A DNA stretch of 64,000 bases from Dermanyssus gallinae (GCA_003439945.1 QVRM01001215.1:378501-442500); one strand, 5' to 3'; shown: positions 1 through 11,420, counted from the stretch's first letter. Made by a program: numbers and translations. The notes: generated from the letters alone by a model not told the origin.

Positions 1-441
1 ATACATAGGCCAGCGCCCGCGCGGACCAGCTGGACTCCGAGGATCACCAGGTGAGCCAATTCATTCGACGATTGATAAGCGCGAAGGAGCACGCTAAGCG
101 GATGACAGGTGCAGTAGTGCAGGAATGACTTACAAGAAGCATCGACGCCACTGTACCACTTCGTATACGGATAGAATGGCAATTCGGCCATGCCAGATGT
201 GTGATCGGAGTAAAGGGGCGGAGTGCGGTCCGACAGCGGAACTAGTAAACGGCCTACTAGGGTGCAACGAAGGCATTACCATCGGATGAGGCATTCCGGG
301 CACCACTGGCCTACAAAGGCCTTGAGAGTTGCGGGCGAGCATTCCATATGGCCCTAAACAGCCAGTATCGAGACCCATACTGCTGACCCATCAAAAAGTC
401 TCTGAGCTGCCTCTTTGACACCTTATATTTATCTCTCGAAT

Positions 442-443
<2 letters not shown>
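1..443. other. unassigned stretch
   Basis: No gene is recognised. A minus-strand open frame of about 82 codons lies at 130-378, but it has no recognisable motif and its composition does not stand out. The stretch ends at a (TA)n microsatellite. Confidence 0.5.

Positions 444-495
<52 letters not shown>
444..495. repeat. (TA)n microsatellite
   Basis: About 26 uninterrupted TA units. Open frames across it that encode alternating Tyr-Ile are artefacts of the repeat. Confidence 0.95.
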
Positions 496-502
<7 letters not shown>

Positions 503-980
503 TAAGGCAACTCAGACATGGTTTATTTACGGAACTGCATACATTCACATGCTTAAGTTCTCGTTATAAAAGTGGTACAAGGGTTTGGGGATAAAAAGAG
601 AAAAATAAGATAATAAAAACATAAGTTAATACCTATGCCATCTGATTGGCTATACTGACACTCAAGGCAAAGGTGCACATTGAGCTATAACTTGATAGAC
701 AATATAACTCAAAATGACAGCGAAAACTAAAAAAGTAGACCATTGCCTATAGTAAATTCCCTTTTTCTGTCATGCATTCTGATTTTAAAGCCATCTTTTG
801 ACGTCTCGGGTAAAACGGGTCAGGGGCTTCGAGTAACGGATTTTCTGCGGGATACACTCCCACACGACGGGCTGTCTGTATACAAGAGATTGGATGCTAG
901 ATCTTTTCTGTACGCGAGGTATCACAAAAGTGGTGGCTCGTCGCGAGGTTTTCCGCTGCTGAGGGACTAGAGGGAAGGCA
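496..980. other. unassigned stretch
   Basis: AT-rich at 540-730, then more balanced. A 75-codon plus-strand frame at 743-970 matches no family I recognise. Nothing else is seen. Confidence 0.5.
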
Positions 981-988
981 TATATATG

Positions 989-1028
<40 letters not shown>
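980..1028. repeat. (TA)n tract hosting a transposon insertion
   Basis: TA/TG repeat ending exactly at the left terminus of the Tc1-like element. The tract resumes as TATATATA at 2618-2625, so the element inserted inside a microsatellite. Confidence 0.9.
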
Positions 1029-1031
<3 letters not shown>

Positions 1032-1294
1032 TCACTGAAAAAAATATAGGGCCACCCATGTTTGCCACATTTCACGCATTTATTATAACCGATTGTGTAA
1101 AGATCATAATGATACATGCTCACAGAGTAACAGCGGATACTTTTATCGACATTTGGGGTATCGGGTTACCTTAAAACACAAGATTTCGACATTTGGCACA
1201 GCTACGCTGCGAAAAAATTATAAAGTCACCACCAAGATGCATGTCTTAGCGAGTGAATTGAGTGGAATAACAACGTTTGGGTTCATTTCACGGC
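1029..1294 (+). repeat. left 266-bp terminal inverted repeat
   Basis: Pairs with 2352-2617. It contains two related blocks, GAAAAAAATATAGGGCCACC at the outer end (about 1035-1054) and GAAAAAATTATAAAGTCACC at the inner end (about 1211-1230). These look like the outer and inner direct repeats (IR/DR layout) bound by long-ITR Tc1 transposases. Confidence 0.93.
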
Positions 1295-1309
1295 ACCTAA
1301 CAACTATAC

Positions 1310-2290
1310 TTAATATTTAGTGAACTTCCCATTACGTCGGATAACTTCAAAAATGCGGTTTGGTATAGTGTTGAACAAATTTTGGATGAGGTCCTGCGAG
1401 AGCTCGTCCCAAGCCTTCACAATTGCTTTTTTAGTTCTACCTGGTTCGAAAATTGTTTTTCGTCGGTGTAAACTTTTCGGGCGAGCCAGCCCCATACATT
1501 CTCGATTATATTAAGATCAGGTGAGACTGCAGGCCAGCGTAGGACCTCAATGTGGCGTTGTTCGAACCAGCTTTCGATCAACTTAGCAGTGTGAATCGGG
1601 GCATTATCGTGTTGAAAAACAAAGTCGGGTCCTCCCATCAGCTCAAAATGTGCGGATTGCTCTTCTAGTAGATCCCTATAGCGCGTCAAATTAACACAAC
1701 CGTCTAAAAACACAATCGGCGACCTTGAATAATACCCGACAGCGGCCCAGATCATCACCGAACCGCCACCTGAGTGCCGTTTTGACAAAATCGTTCTTCT
1801 TTGCGCACATCGCGGAAATAATAGTTAAATCCATCCGGTCCATCACAATTGAACTTTTTTTCATCCGAAAAGAACACTCGGTGTCATTCAGTGGTCCATG
1901 ACATCGTAACCTGGGCAAAGTCGAAACGAGCTTTCTGATGCTCAGCGGTCAATCGTGGTTTTCTCTTAAGTTTTTTCTCGTGAGCCAAAGTGTCTTCCTG
2001 AGGAGGTTTTGCACATTTCGCACGTTCGTTTGCACACCGGCCGCCGCCGCAATTGCCTTTGCCGAGAGCGCAGAGTTCGAGGCTATCTTTAAAATTGCGC
2101 GCTTGTTTCGTTCCGAAATGGCATTTGGACGCCCCGGACTCTTTTTTACGCCGTATTTTTCACCCAAACTCACGAAGTTGTTCACTACTTGGCGAGAACG
2201 CCCCAATCGACGGGAAATTTCCCGATTAGAGAGGCCGACAACCTTATAAACCTTGATTTGGATCTTTTCGTCACTCGTGAGACGCCGACC
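1310..2290 (-). pseudogene. Tc1-family transposase, broken
   Basis: Read on the minus strand from about 2290 down to 1310 (about 327 codons; the family is usually near 340). The N-terminal part (2290-1955) has the paired-like helix-turn-helix start RLTSDEKIQIKVYK and a GRPN linker before the second HTH. The catalytic core follows: FSDEKKFNCDGPDG (about 1870-1830, first Asp), GGGSVMIWAA, DNAPIHTA (second Asp) and PDLNIIENVWG, whose Glu is 35 residues after the second Asp, i.e. DD34E. The reading frame breaks near 1965, near 1790 and near 1435, and there is a TGA near 1890 where Trp is expected. No clear initiator ATG remains in frame. All catalytic residues are visible but the protein cannot be made as one chain. 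Confidence 0.9.
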
Positions 2291-2351
2291 CGAACCTATC
2301 GTTTCAGCACAGAAACATTTCTGGTAGGAGGTCTGCTTTCGTTTCCGTCGA

Positions 2352-2617
2352 GCCGTGAAATGAGCCCAAACGTTGTTATTCCACTCAATTCACTCGCTAA
2401 AACATGCATCTTGGTGGTGACTTTATAATTTTTTCGCAGCGTAGCTGTGCCAAATGTCGAAATCTCGTGTTTTAAGGTAACCCAATACTCCAAATGTCGA
2501 TAAAAGTATCCGCTGTTACTCTGTGAGCATGTATCATTATGATCTTTACACAATCGGTTATAATAAATGCGTGAAATGTGGCAAACATGGGTGGCCCTAT
2601 ATTTTTTTCAGTGACTG
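2352..2617 (-). repeat. right 266-bp terminal inverted repeat
   Basis: Reverse complement of 1029-1294 with a handful of substitutions and equal length. It carries the same paired inner and outer motif, so both ends keep the putative transposase-binding layout. Confidence 0.93.
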
Positions 2618-2625
2618 TATATATA

Positions 2626-2994
2626 CCACACGAACCGATAGGAAACTGAAACATCAATAGCGACAAGCTCAGTGCTAACAACGCAGTAGAAATATTCACG
2701 TACAACAACAATGAAAAAACATGTACCAACAATCCCAGTAAAAAGCCAAGGATAGCGGTTATAACAGTAGATGCAATGGCACAAAGAGCAACCATAGCGA
2801 AACTGGCAGCAGAAGTAACAGCAATGACAAACGACTGCAAAAAAGATGCAGCTCTAACAATAGCGGCATGCACTTAACCTTTTCTTCGATATATTAGTCG
2901 TTCCAGTATCATATAATTACATGGTTACATTGGTACATAGCTCAGTTTTAAGTGCAGATCCATTAGCAAGTTAACCAAGAGTCAAATACCATGT
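2626..2994. other. unassigned stretch beside the Tc1 insertion
   Basis: A plus-strand frame open from about 2650 to a TAA at 2875 reads through Asn/Lys/Ala-rich sequence. The opposite strand gives a long hydrophobic frame. Neither has a start or a recognised domain, and they may be mirror images of one composition effect. Confidence 0.4.
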
Positions 2995-3125
2995 TGCGTT
3001 GCTTTCGATGATGTTGGTGTTCTTTTAAAACTGCTTTGTCGAACAAGTATCTGGTTGACTAAGTCGTCCACAAATATGTTTTCTCAGCACACTTGGAGTG
3101 CTAATTTTATAACCCAAGCGCGCCG
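2995..3125 (+). repeat. dispersed repeat, copy 1
   Basis: Matches 3745-3870 almost base for base over TTGGTGTTCTTTTAAAACTG and TCAGCACACTTGGAGTGCTA. This copy has a 4-base insertion (near 3105) relative to the second. It is probably part of a decayed transposable element, but I see no coding motif. Confidence 0.85.
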
Positions 3126-3744
3126 TAGTCTTGTCAGGACTGGCTTGATGTATGTGTCTTTGAAATTATTGATTTTTTTTATTCTGCTGTGTCAAATAGG
3201 GTGCAAATAGCTGGAGGCAATACGCTGTAAATGGGGCCACTTTGATCTTAGAAAGGCTCACGACGGTTGTCGCTTCTACTTCCTCCGAGTTGTCCACGAG
3301 TATCATTGCTGCTGAAGCCCTTATCTGCTAAATGTTTATGTAGTCGCCTGGCAAATGATAGCCGGGCGGCTAGTGTTACCGAAATGTTAAAATCAGTCGA
3401 CTAGCTGTAGATTTTTACCATATATTTGAACATGTCGATCGCCAATGTCGTCGTATTGTCCCCTTGGCTAAAACGTAAAACTTTCGTGTTGGTCGTATTA
3501 ACAGTGGACTTGTTTTCCACCACCGTGTTAGTTTCGTTTAAATAAAATTTCAGGTGAAATATTGACTTGATCTGGCCATGATTAAAGTTTATCATCTATA
3601 TAGAGATGATTAAATCCTCTCTAATTTTTGTTAAAGGGAGGTCGCGCGGGACGCAGTTAAAATCAGTTTTAATATGTATATGTTATTAGGTTGTTATTAG
3701 AACCTGCTTCGACTTAACGCATGATTTCTTCGAAGCTCTTCCTA
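3126..3744. other. unassigned spacer between repeat copies
   Basis: No gene, RNA or element recognised. Confidence 0.5.
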
Positions 3745-3870
3745 CGTTTCTTTCGAATATTTTGGTGTTCTTTTAAAACTGCTTTGTTAAACATGTATCT
3801 GGTTGACTAAATCGTCCACAAATATGTTTTCTCAGCACACTTGGAGTGCTAATTTTACCCAAGCGCGCCG
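3745..3870 (+). repeat. dispersed repeat, copy 2
   Basis: Second copy of the ~130-bp unit at 2995-3125, same orientation, about 620 bp further on. On the minus strand this copy and its flank to about 3960 stay open for some 60 codons, hinting at an old coding origin. Confidence 0.85.
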
Positions 3871-4763
3871 TATAAGAGCCTTGAATTTGCTAAGCAGTCG
3901 AGTTAAAACTAATGTTGTTAGGATCTTTTCTACTAGGCTCACTAGCGCGGCCACTCGACAGCCTTATATGTCGTCCGCTTCGGCGTCTGGCAATGTCACT
4001 TCACGATGAAGTCGCGAAACGTGATTCTTCTAATCGTTTACCAGAGAGTGAGATATTGATGTTTGCTTAAAAAAAACTTAAACGAAGAGCAGCCATTCCA
4101 ACCAGATTGAACTGGCTTGGAGCCCGTGACTGGATATAAACTCCTTAAAGTATTGCAGTCCACGCCAAACTATTGTTTATGATTTAAGGCCGAGACTTGT
4201 TGGCTTCATGTCGGACTAGCATCTTGCATTGCCCACTTAAACGTTATCTCATAGTTGTTGCTTTGTTTGTCCGAGGGCAGGAGAGACAGTGCCGCTGGAT
4301 ATTTAATGTGCGGGATACACCGATTTTTGTTTTTGTTTGAATGTCGTAGACCCAATTCTGCCTGGCAAAGTTTCGATTTTCAGGTTTCGATTCGTAGGAG
4401 CCTTCCGTAGCGCTCGCACTGTTGTATAGCTTCGTTGCGTAGCTATTATCTAGATATCTATATGATAGACGGCCAATATTCTCCAATATTCTGCGAAATA
4501 TCCGTCACATCTCGGCTAGGTAGGCTATAAATGCAATTTAGAGAACAGAATTTCTGTTCAACTACTAATCTACTTGTCTAGCGGTCGGCTTGATCCGTTT
4601 GAGTCGACTATTATGTGAGGTGCATGGTGCCGAGGGCGTCTACTTTCGTTGTCGTTTCTAAGTATTTTGCTGCCTCCAGCTGCTCTCTAGCTTGTATTTA
4701 AAAATTCAGTATTTATTTCAACATAAAATTGGTAGACAGAAAGCTTATGTTTAAATCTCTCCA

Positions 4764-4764
<1 letters not shown>
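3871..4764. other. unassigned stretch
   Basis: No recognisable gene. An 80-codon minus-strand frame at 4244-4486 has no known motif. Confidence 0.5.

Positions 4765-4797
<33 letters not shown>
4765..4797. repeat. (TA)n microsatellite
   Basis: About 16 TA units just before a GC-rich open frame. Confidence 0.95.
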
Positions 4798-4798
<1 letters not shown>

Positions 4799-4808
4799 TG
4801 GAAGCCAT

Positions 4809-5207
4809 ATGGTTGAGCTATGGCTGCAAGATCCTAAGCAACGCCTCGCTGACATCGGGCCCAGCGTGGATATTCTTGGTTCGATTAGACGATGCCCTGT
4901 TGTCTGGCCCCTTCGCCTTCGCTTTGCGCGATGTTGGTCGCTTCACCCGACGTCGTGCGGCAACAGAACCCTGACACGGCGCTGCGGTGCAGGTAGGTAC
5001 GGGCTTCATTTGCCCCGCTCCCGTCGCCTGAAGAGGCCGCCTCTCGCGGACTGTCAATTAATAACACCAGGCGGCCTAAGGAGGCCCGCAAGGATGATCA
5101 GGCCGCTGCGTATGCGAGCACGTGAGGGGCTTCTCGATCGCCGACGACAATTTATAACGGATCGGCGTCCATCGTCGGACAGACAGGAACGCAGAGTGGC
5201 AGCCTAG
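4809..5207 (+). CDS. hypothetical Arg-rich open frame
   Basis: A 132-codon frame from an ATG at 4809 to a TAG at 5205-5207 in a GC-rich block that contrasts with the AT-rich surroundings. The product is rich in Arg and Pro with no recognised domain, signal peptide or membrane segment. A second frame and the minus strand are also partly open, as expected of GC-rich DNA, so coding is uncertain. An AT-rich tail with AATAAA at 5556-5561 follows, which would fit a 3' exon plus 3' UTR or the 3' end of a retroelement. I do not recognise it. Confidence 0.22.
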   Translation: MVELWLQDPKQRLADIGPSVDILGSIRRCPVVWPLRLRFARCWSLHPTSCGNRTLTRRCGAGRYGLHLPRSRRLKRPPLADCQLITPGGLRRPARMIRPLRMRAREGLLDRRRQFITDRRPSSDRQERRVAA

Positions 5208-7118
5208 GCGAGTCTGAGCGACCTATCCATTTTTCTCGGCTATTTCGGCCAGTTCCACGATCTGCAAGTTTACGGAAACTAAACATTATATAGTGTCCAT
5301 GTATTACACGAACACTTACACACACACTATATATGGTGCTTATTATTTATATATTATTATTATTATTATTTTTTTTTTTTATAATTTATAGATTATTATT
5401 ATTATTATCACACTATATATTGCGTTAACCAAGGGTTAGTTTATATTACGTTTGATTATGCGTGCGTCAATGCAATGCTAGAACCGTGATGATTATACGT
5501 ATATGTGAATGTGTGCTTTTTCTGTACGCGCATTTTTATAAATCAACCATCGGTTAATAAAGCTATTATGTATTTATGTATTAAAAACATTAAATAAAAA
5601 AATAAAAATACATAAACAAGTTTTTCAGTGCAATGCATTCAGGGTTACGGCTTTAAGGCATTATTATACGTGTGAGTTGCCATGAAGTTCAGACGTTGCG
5701 ATCGTATCGCACTTCAGGACGCTGTTGTCTGTAGGTTCGTCACTCGGCTACGTAAGCAGGTTGCCATACTTGGTTCGGCTTTTTCCGACTAGAAAAGTTG
5801 CAGTTTCTGTCATTTCACATTGCGAACATACGTTTGAATGGCTTACTAGCGATGTCGACAGAGATGGTCTTAAATGGTTCAGAAAACGTTAGCCGTCTCC
5901 ATGCCTGAACGCCGCATCGACGTCTACTAAAGAAAACTACCTGCGAAGATTGCGTGCCTTAAGTGTAAGAAAGTGAAAACTCGCTGAAGCAGGCGCAGAA
6001 TTCCTCAACCGAGCGCCAATACTGGGCAAGGCATGGATAAGACTTACCCACTTAAGCCACTACGGACCGGTTCGCAGTGCATGGCCTTCTTCATAAACTC
6101 TTTGCTTTACGGAAAGGTAAGTGCCATCGACTTGCGGTCTGACCGGTTAGGGCCGTTTTTGCCCTTCGCTGTAATCGCAGAGATCTCCACCCTGGTGTAG
6201 ATCTAACCTCCTGCAGATGACTGCTTGTATATGCCAGGATGTAACACGGCATCGTGAGGTGACAAATCCCCAACTCAGGGAGTAGCAGTATTACAGTAGC
6301 CCCTTTCCGATCTGTGAAAGCGGGTTGGACTGGGGCGCCTGCCGCCGCTCTGTCAATTATGACTGGTGGGGCCCGCTCGGCGCGGCCAGTGCGGTACCAA
6401 CGCTGCGAAGAAGGCGTCATGTTTTAAAGTTTATCTCTCTTTTGGTTCGTGACCTCCAGAAACTGAAACTCGGCTTCTATACAACAGATGTTGTCCGCCA
6501 TTGCCAGTTTACCTTGCTGCAGTAAGGTGAGTGTATTGCTTATATGTGCATCTTCTATCATATTTGATTCTCAACAAAGATTTGACCAAATCTGATACAA
6601 AACAAACGGTAATGATGAGTTTTGAGTGTAAACACATTACTGTGCGAAGAAGACGGCCGACCGGACGGTATGACACTCATACCGTACGGGCTAGTTCATG
6701 CTCTGGTTTAGAGTGAAACAGTCACCAGGACACCATAAGGTCTTCGATGGTTAGGCACTGTGGACGACCCACTCCAGATTTTCAGGGATTGTTCGGCCTA
6801 TTAAGCCGCCGTAGCGCAGGTCGTGGCGCACCCCAATTAACGTTAGTTGGATTACTCAGGGATAGTGGGCACCACTCTTGCGGTATTAGATTTTAGGTAG
6901 ATGCCGCTTTCAGCAGAAAACAAGGCTTGCTCTAGGATGGCGGCTTAACTAACTCGCTAACGTTTTCGACGGTCATTCACCTACCGCATTAGCATTGTTC
7001 GTACACATACTTGCAGACTTGATTTGACGACCCCACTGAGCAGCAGAAGCTGCAAATGCTTCAGCCCCGGGAACACCTACTTTATAGACACCTATACTAC
7101 TAGTACTATAGGTAGAAC

Positions 7119-7195
<77 letters not shown>

Positions 7196-8145
7196 CTGGG
7201 GTACGGTTAAGCTCGGTGAGAAAATAATTTTGCCAATGGAAAGGGGAGCGGAAATGTTTCGTATAGAAGTGAGATAAATGTTTAATGACTTTTTTTGAGT
7301 TGTGTTTTAAGCGGTGGCTGTCTCAACATACGTTTACAGAATGCACGATTTTGAGAGAACGCATTTCTCAATTGAAAAACCGAGCATGTCGGCGGAGCAT
7401 TCGGGGGAAAATTCTGAATTATACCTTGCTTTAGCTGGAGCAGAAACTATTGTGCTATTAGGAAGTGTTCGCACAATTATAATTGTACTTTTGCAATCAA
7501 TACGTTAGGACAAATGTGTAAAACGAAAGATGTCAGACATCTTAAATAAATCATTTTGGCACTAAATTGGTGAAGTTGAAGTCTGTGACTGCAAAGTAAC
7601 TCAAATCTACCGATGGCCATGGTTGTGAGTACGTACATGCAGCTACCATGTTCACTTCCTTTGTCAACTAAAGTCACTCGTCAAACCTGTAGAAGCTCAG
7701 AAATATATTTTAGTTCAAATCTTGCTCAAACAAATGCCGGTCGGAAATTCTAAGAAAATTTAATTTTAAAAGCGCGTCAGTGTTAGTGGAATTGCCATGA
7801 TGTGAGGGCGGACGAGAAGCGTTCAGCAGCGTCTTACGTGGCTGTGGCAATTAGAGAGGTCAAGCTGAGTAGAGCGCTAATAGAGCCTTGAGTCTGTACA
7901 ATAGCAGCCTCCTAGCAGGTCGGGCGTAGACAGCGGTGGGGTCGCGGCAATGACGAAGCAAGCTATTAACTAAATAGAAGATGCCGCCACCCAGTAGCGA
8001 CGACGCGGCAAGTCTCCAAATGCGCGGACAATCTGTGATATAAAAGGAGGCATGAAAAGAAGTAAGTTGGTGCGCGCCAGGCAAAGGACAAGTATGCTGT
8101 TTGAGCGGGAAATTGGCGAACCTGTAACGGTCACCGTCCTATCGT
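5208..8145. other. unassigned region with ATT- and TA-rich tracts
   Basis: Contains an AT-rich tail with AATAAA (5556-5561), ATT repeats (5355-5408) and (TA)n at 7119-7191. A minus-strand frame at 6091-6420 (109 codons) lies in a GC-richer patch but shows no family motif. Otherwise nothing is recognised. Confidence 0.5.
7119..7191. repeat. (TA)n microsatellite
   Basis: About 35 TA units with two early TG interruptions. Confidence 0.95.
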
Positions 8146-8290
8146 ATTTTTCGGGCTGACCCCCTGCCAAGATTTAACGTCCACAAGACTGCTTTTCGCA
8201 CTGCTTCATAGACGGACCCCCCGTAAATCCAAATGTGCAACGGTGGGACTCGAACTCGCGCACCTATGTATCTCCTCCGGCGGATATCTG
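8146..8290 (-). mobile_element. tRNA-derived SINE family A, copy 1 (5' truncated)
   Basis: Minus strand: a B-box-like GCGAGTTCGAGTCCCACCGT followed by a body ending with TCAGCCCGAAAAATACG. The body and B box match 26214-26395 over about 140 bp at high identity. The A-box half seen in the other copy is missing here, as expected for 5'-truncated SINE insertions. It sits directly against the start of a dead mariner transposase. Confidence 0.75.
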
Positions 8291-8299
8291 CCAGTACAA

Positions 8300-9165
8300 T
8301 GTTTACGTGACAACAACGTTTGCTCGGCGAAACTGGATCATTTCACGGCCTCACTACGATGTCGCTCGTCCCCGAACAGTGAGAAACCTAAATACGGAGT
8401 AAGGCATTATTAAACAAGTAGTCGCGTGTTCTGCCGCAGGCATTAGACAGGTGGCTAGAAATGTCATTGAAAATCGCACCACTGTTCTCGAGGTACTAAA
8501 TGAATCAGGGCTACATCCGTAGTGTAAAAAAAAACTGTAGCGTGTTCAAGCCTTGCGGGATTCTGATTACCAGCCACGCATTCATTACTGTTGCTGGTTC
8601 CTGCAACAAGCAGCGACGAACGTGGAATTTCCTGCCCTTGTTCGCTTTACGAACGTAGCGCCCATTCTAATGTTCATTGGTGAGCCTCACCCGGAACACC
8701 AGCGTCGCTTCTCCGTGCATGTCTGTGGGCTGGCATAGTGGACAGCTATCTTATCGGACATTATATACTTCCCGACAGGTTACATGGATCCATATACCAC
8801 ATATGCACTGTGCACAACTTTACCAAAACCCTTGGCATACGTTCCACAGAGTGTTCGGTCGAGGATGTGGTTCCAGCACGATGTGGCCGCAGGACACAAC
8901 GCCCTTCAGGTACAAAATTATCTAGATGAGACCTTGGCCAATAGCTGGATTGCCCGAGGCGGTCCTTAAGCTTAGCCGGCGCGATCGCCCGATCTATCCA
9001 GTCTGGACTTTTTTGAGCCATCTAACTGGCTTAGTCTACGCAACTCCCGTTGGGTCTGCTTTTGATCTGATCAGCAGAATAGTTACTACTGCTGGACCCA
9101 TTTGGGAGACGCCTGGGGTCTTTGAACGCGTACAACGAGAGCCGTTCGAGCAGTATTTATACAAA
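8300..9165 (+). pseudogene. mariner-superfamily (DUF4817-type) transposase, dead
   Basis: Pieces in different frames follow the order of the arthropod DUF4817-type transposase: QQRLLGETGSF (about 8312), RPRTVRN (8367), DYQPRIHYCCWFLQQ (about 8567-8611), FTN for the usual FTD, RFSVHVCG, YLIGHYILPDRL, RMWFQHD (second catalytic Asp), NSWIARGGP, SPDLSSLDFF (third acidic residue), LVYATPVGSAFDLISRIV and a final FEQYL. There are at least four frame changes and several stops, and the first catalytic Asp appears mutated to Asn. The helix-turn-helix N-terminus is cut by the neighbouring SINE. No terminal inverted repeats were found. Confidence 0.88.
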
Positions 9166-9209
9166 AAGAAGTATTTTCCTCAGCTTCTACAGATTTGTCA
9201 AGCGACTTG

Positions 9210-9666
9210 ATTGATAAAGAAAGCGAACACAGTAGCTGCATGTATGCACTCACATTTGATATGGCCATTTGGAAAACTGAGTTACTGTGGTACCTCAGAC
9301 GTCAGCTCTACCAATTTAGTCTTTTACATTTCGAGAACCTGGGTGTAAAAGTTTGAACGTACAAAAGTAGAAGTATAACTTTGCGAACTCTTCTCAATAT
9401 CACAATAGTTCCTGCTCAAGCCAAGGCCAGGTATGTTTCAGACAATGCAGAATTTTCTTCCGAATGCGCCGTTATGTTCGGTATCGGTATTTATCGAGGC
9501 ATGTGTTCTACCACAATCGTGTATTTTGTAAGCGTAAGTCGGAGCAGCCACCCCTTAAATTAAAACTCAGACAAATCGTTAAAAAATCATCTCACTTCTC
9601 CATTGGCAAAAATGATTTTTCACTGAGCTTAACCATACCCAGAGTTTCAAGCAATAAAATCCGGCC

Positions 9667-9700
<34 letters not shown>

Positions 9701-11199
9701 TCTCGGGGAAAAATTGGCGACGTTATCACACCTTTGTCTATCCGGATTTTAATTAAGGGTCGTCTTGAAGCTAGTTGTTTTTCTCTTAAGTCCCAGAGAA
9801 TCTCTTCAAGGAGGACTTGTATGGCTACTGTGGGAGCCGTGCTGCCATAGCAGCAGATCCTTGTCTCGGGCAGTAACAATCAGTGTCAGTAGATGACGGA
9901 ATGAACTCCCGGGGAATGCGGAAGTCTATATAGTCGATAATAGGCTCTATTCCGCAGGGTTGGTCCTGCTACGGATCCCTTGGGGAATCTCCAGCTAATT
10001 GACTGGGGCAACCTCAGATCCCGGTGACGTTTTGGTCTATGTAGGACGCGTATGGCGTAGGGCCGTCCGATGGTCGTCAGACGGTTAAGTGGAAACGTGT
10101 GTGTGTGGTAAAGCACGACCAAGAATTGATTCAATCGTTATTTTATAACACAAATTTGAGCATTGTGTCAAACTTGCCGACCTCCCGTCAATAAACTTGA
10201 CTTGAGGGCGGCAATTTATTATAAAAACCCCTGCTCTACTGGCGCTAGGCGATAGGAACATAGAAAGAAAGCAGTATTGGTAGCAGTTAGTAAGTAGTTA
10301 CTGAGACGAGGAGCGTGGGTATAAAACCTCATCATTCCCTTGGCTGAAGAGTGAGTTCTTCAGGTAAGTCAGCGGCTACGTTGTACTCTTTTGTTGGTAC
10401 TTCTTACAAAGCATAAGGGGAACTTGTGGCTCGCACACTCACTCATTAGTTTTTGGGTGTCGATGTTAATCGAGTCACCGCTGCTGGTGCTGCCTAAAGG
10501 AATTGTGCTTCTTGAGCTTAAATGAGAGCGTTTTGCCAGTCTCGACATGGGCCATTGTTGCCAAATGGCTGTTCAGCCGCCACCAGTCAACCCCAGCCTT
10601 AACAATAGAAGGGACACCGCTAGATATCCAGGCAAAAAGTACCTATTAGGAAATGTTCGTACAAAAGAAGCCCGTCTAAAAGCATGTCCGATGAAAGCCT
10701 GTTGTGAGCAACAATGCTATATCTTTATGTTCTCGTTAAGGAGGGCGAACCCATCGACCGTTGGGCTAGCCATCGCAAAATGCTTACTTTTTTTTAGAAA
10801 GTTTTGAAAATGCGCGGTGCACCTGCGTCACTGGCAACCGATATCCTCCCCATTCCCTCCACAGGGAACAATAGCTGCGGCTTGGTGAACAGCATTTGCA
10901 ATCGTACTCACATGACGTATGAGTTGCAGTGTAACGGCTATCATGGAGTTGCTATGAACACTAGTTAACGGAGACGTCTCATCAAAGGAAACGGGATTTC
11001 CGGCACAACCCAGCTAATTTCTTTTCAGTCCATTTGACAAGCATATAGTTCCACGGCCGAAGAGTAGCACCAATTATTTTTATTTTTTAGTGAGCAAAAT
11101 TACCTAGCTAGTGCGGTGATAAAACGGAAAGCGCAATATTGACCCATGCTTATATATATACACACATATATACACATTTTATTGAAGCTTTTACTGATT
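9210..11199. other. unassigned region
   Basis: Holds (TA)n at 9665-9696 and a short relic at 10810-10870 (CACCTGCGTCACTGGCAAC) like the R1/LOA-type 3' UTR seen at 52.4 kb. Open frames at 9592-9879 (minus) and 10547-10807 (plus) show no known domain. Confidence 0.5.
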
Positions 11200-11420
11200 A
11201 TTTGTGAAATATTTTTCAAATGAAATATTTGTGAAATTCTCAATATGTCCGCTTGTCACTTTTATAATCTTGCGCCATCTGTCAACGGGCCTGTTGCTCG
11301 TAGCAGAAACGACACTCCGGAATTTTTCCATTCTTGAGCCACCGTTGATTTTGCCATGCTCTGCGGGAAGCCACAGCGTCCTGCTGGAAAATGTATAGGC
11401 GGATCCCTGAATGGGCTCAT
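11200..11420 (-). pseudogene. mariner-like transposase C-terminal fragment
   Basis: Minus strand reads YIFQQDAVASRRAWQNQRWL, matching the second catalytic Asp block of mariners (QQDGAPAH...WL). After an internal deletion it reads NRPVDRWRKIIKVTSGHIEN, matching the usual C-terminus. The conserved His and the final acidic residue are absent. About 70 codons remain of a family near 345 residues. Confidence 0.65.

Larger units (their letters stand above)
1029..2617 (-). mobile_element. Tc1-type DNA transposon with long inverted repeats
   Basis: Complete element of 1589 bp. It begins CAGTCACTGAAAAAAATATA and ends with the reverse complement, and TA dinucleotides flank both ends (1027-1028, 2618-2619), as Tc1/mariner elements require. 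The terminal inverted repeats are 266 bp each (1029-1294 and 2352-2617) with only a few mismatches, much longer than the ~54 bp of nematode Tc1 and similar to the long-repeat layout of Minos- and Bari-type elements. A transposase lies between them on the minus strand but is broken by frameshifts and a stop, so the copy can only move in trans. The near identity of the two arms suggests the insertion is not very old. Confidence 0.93.

Noticed and set aside
2626..2875. A membrane protein on the minus strand (hydrophobic frame 2472-2873)
   Set aside because: The frame runs into the Tc1 terminal repeat and the hydrophobicity mirrors an A-rich plus strand; no family match.
10320..10365. TATAAAA followed 40 bp later by CAGGTAAGTC, resembling a promoter with a tiny first exon
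   Set aside because: The implied exon would be only about a dozen bases and no coding exon was found downstream.
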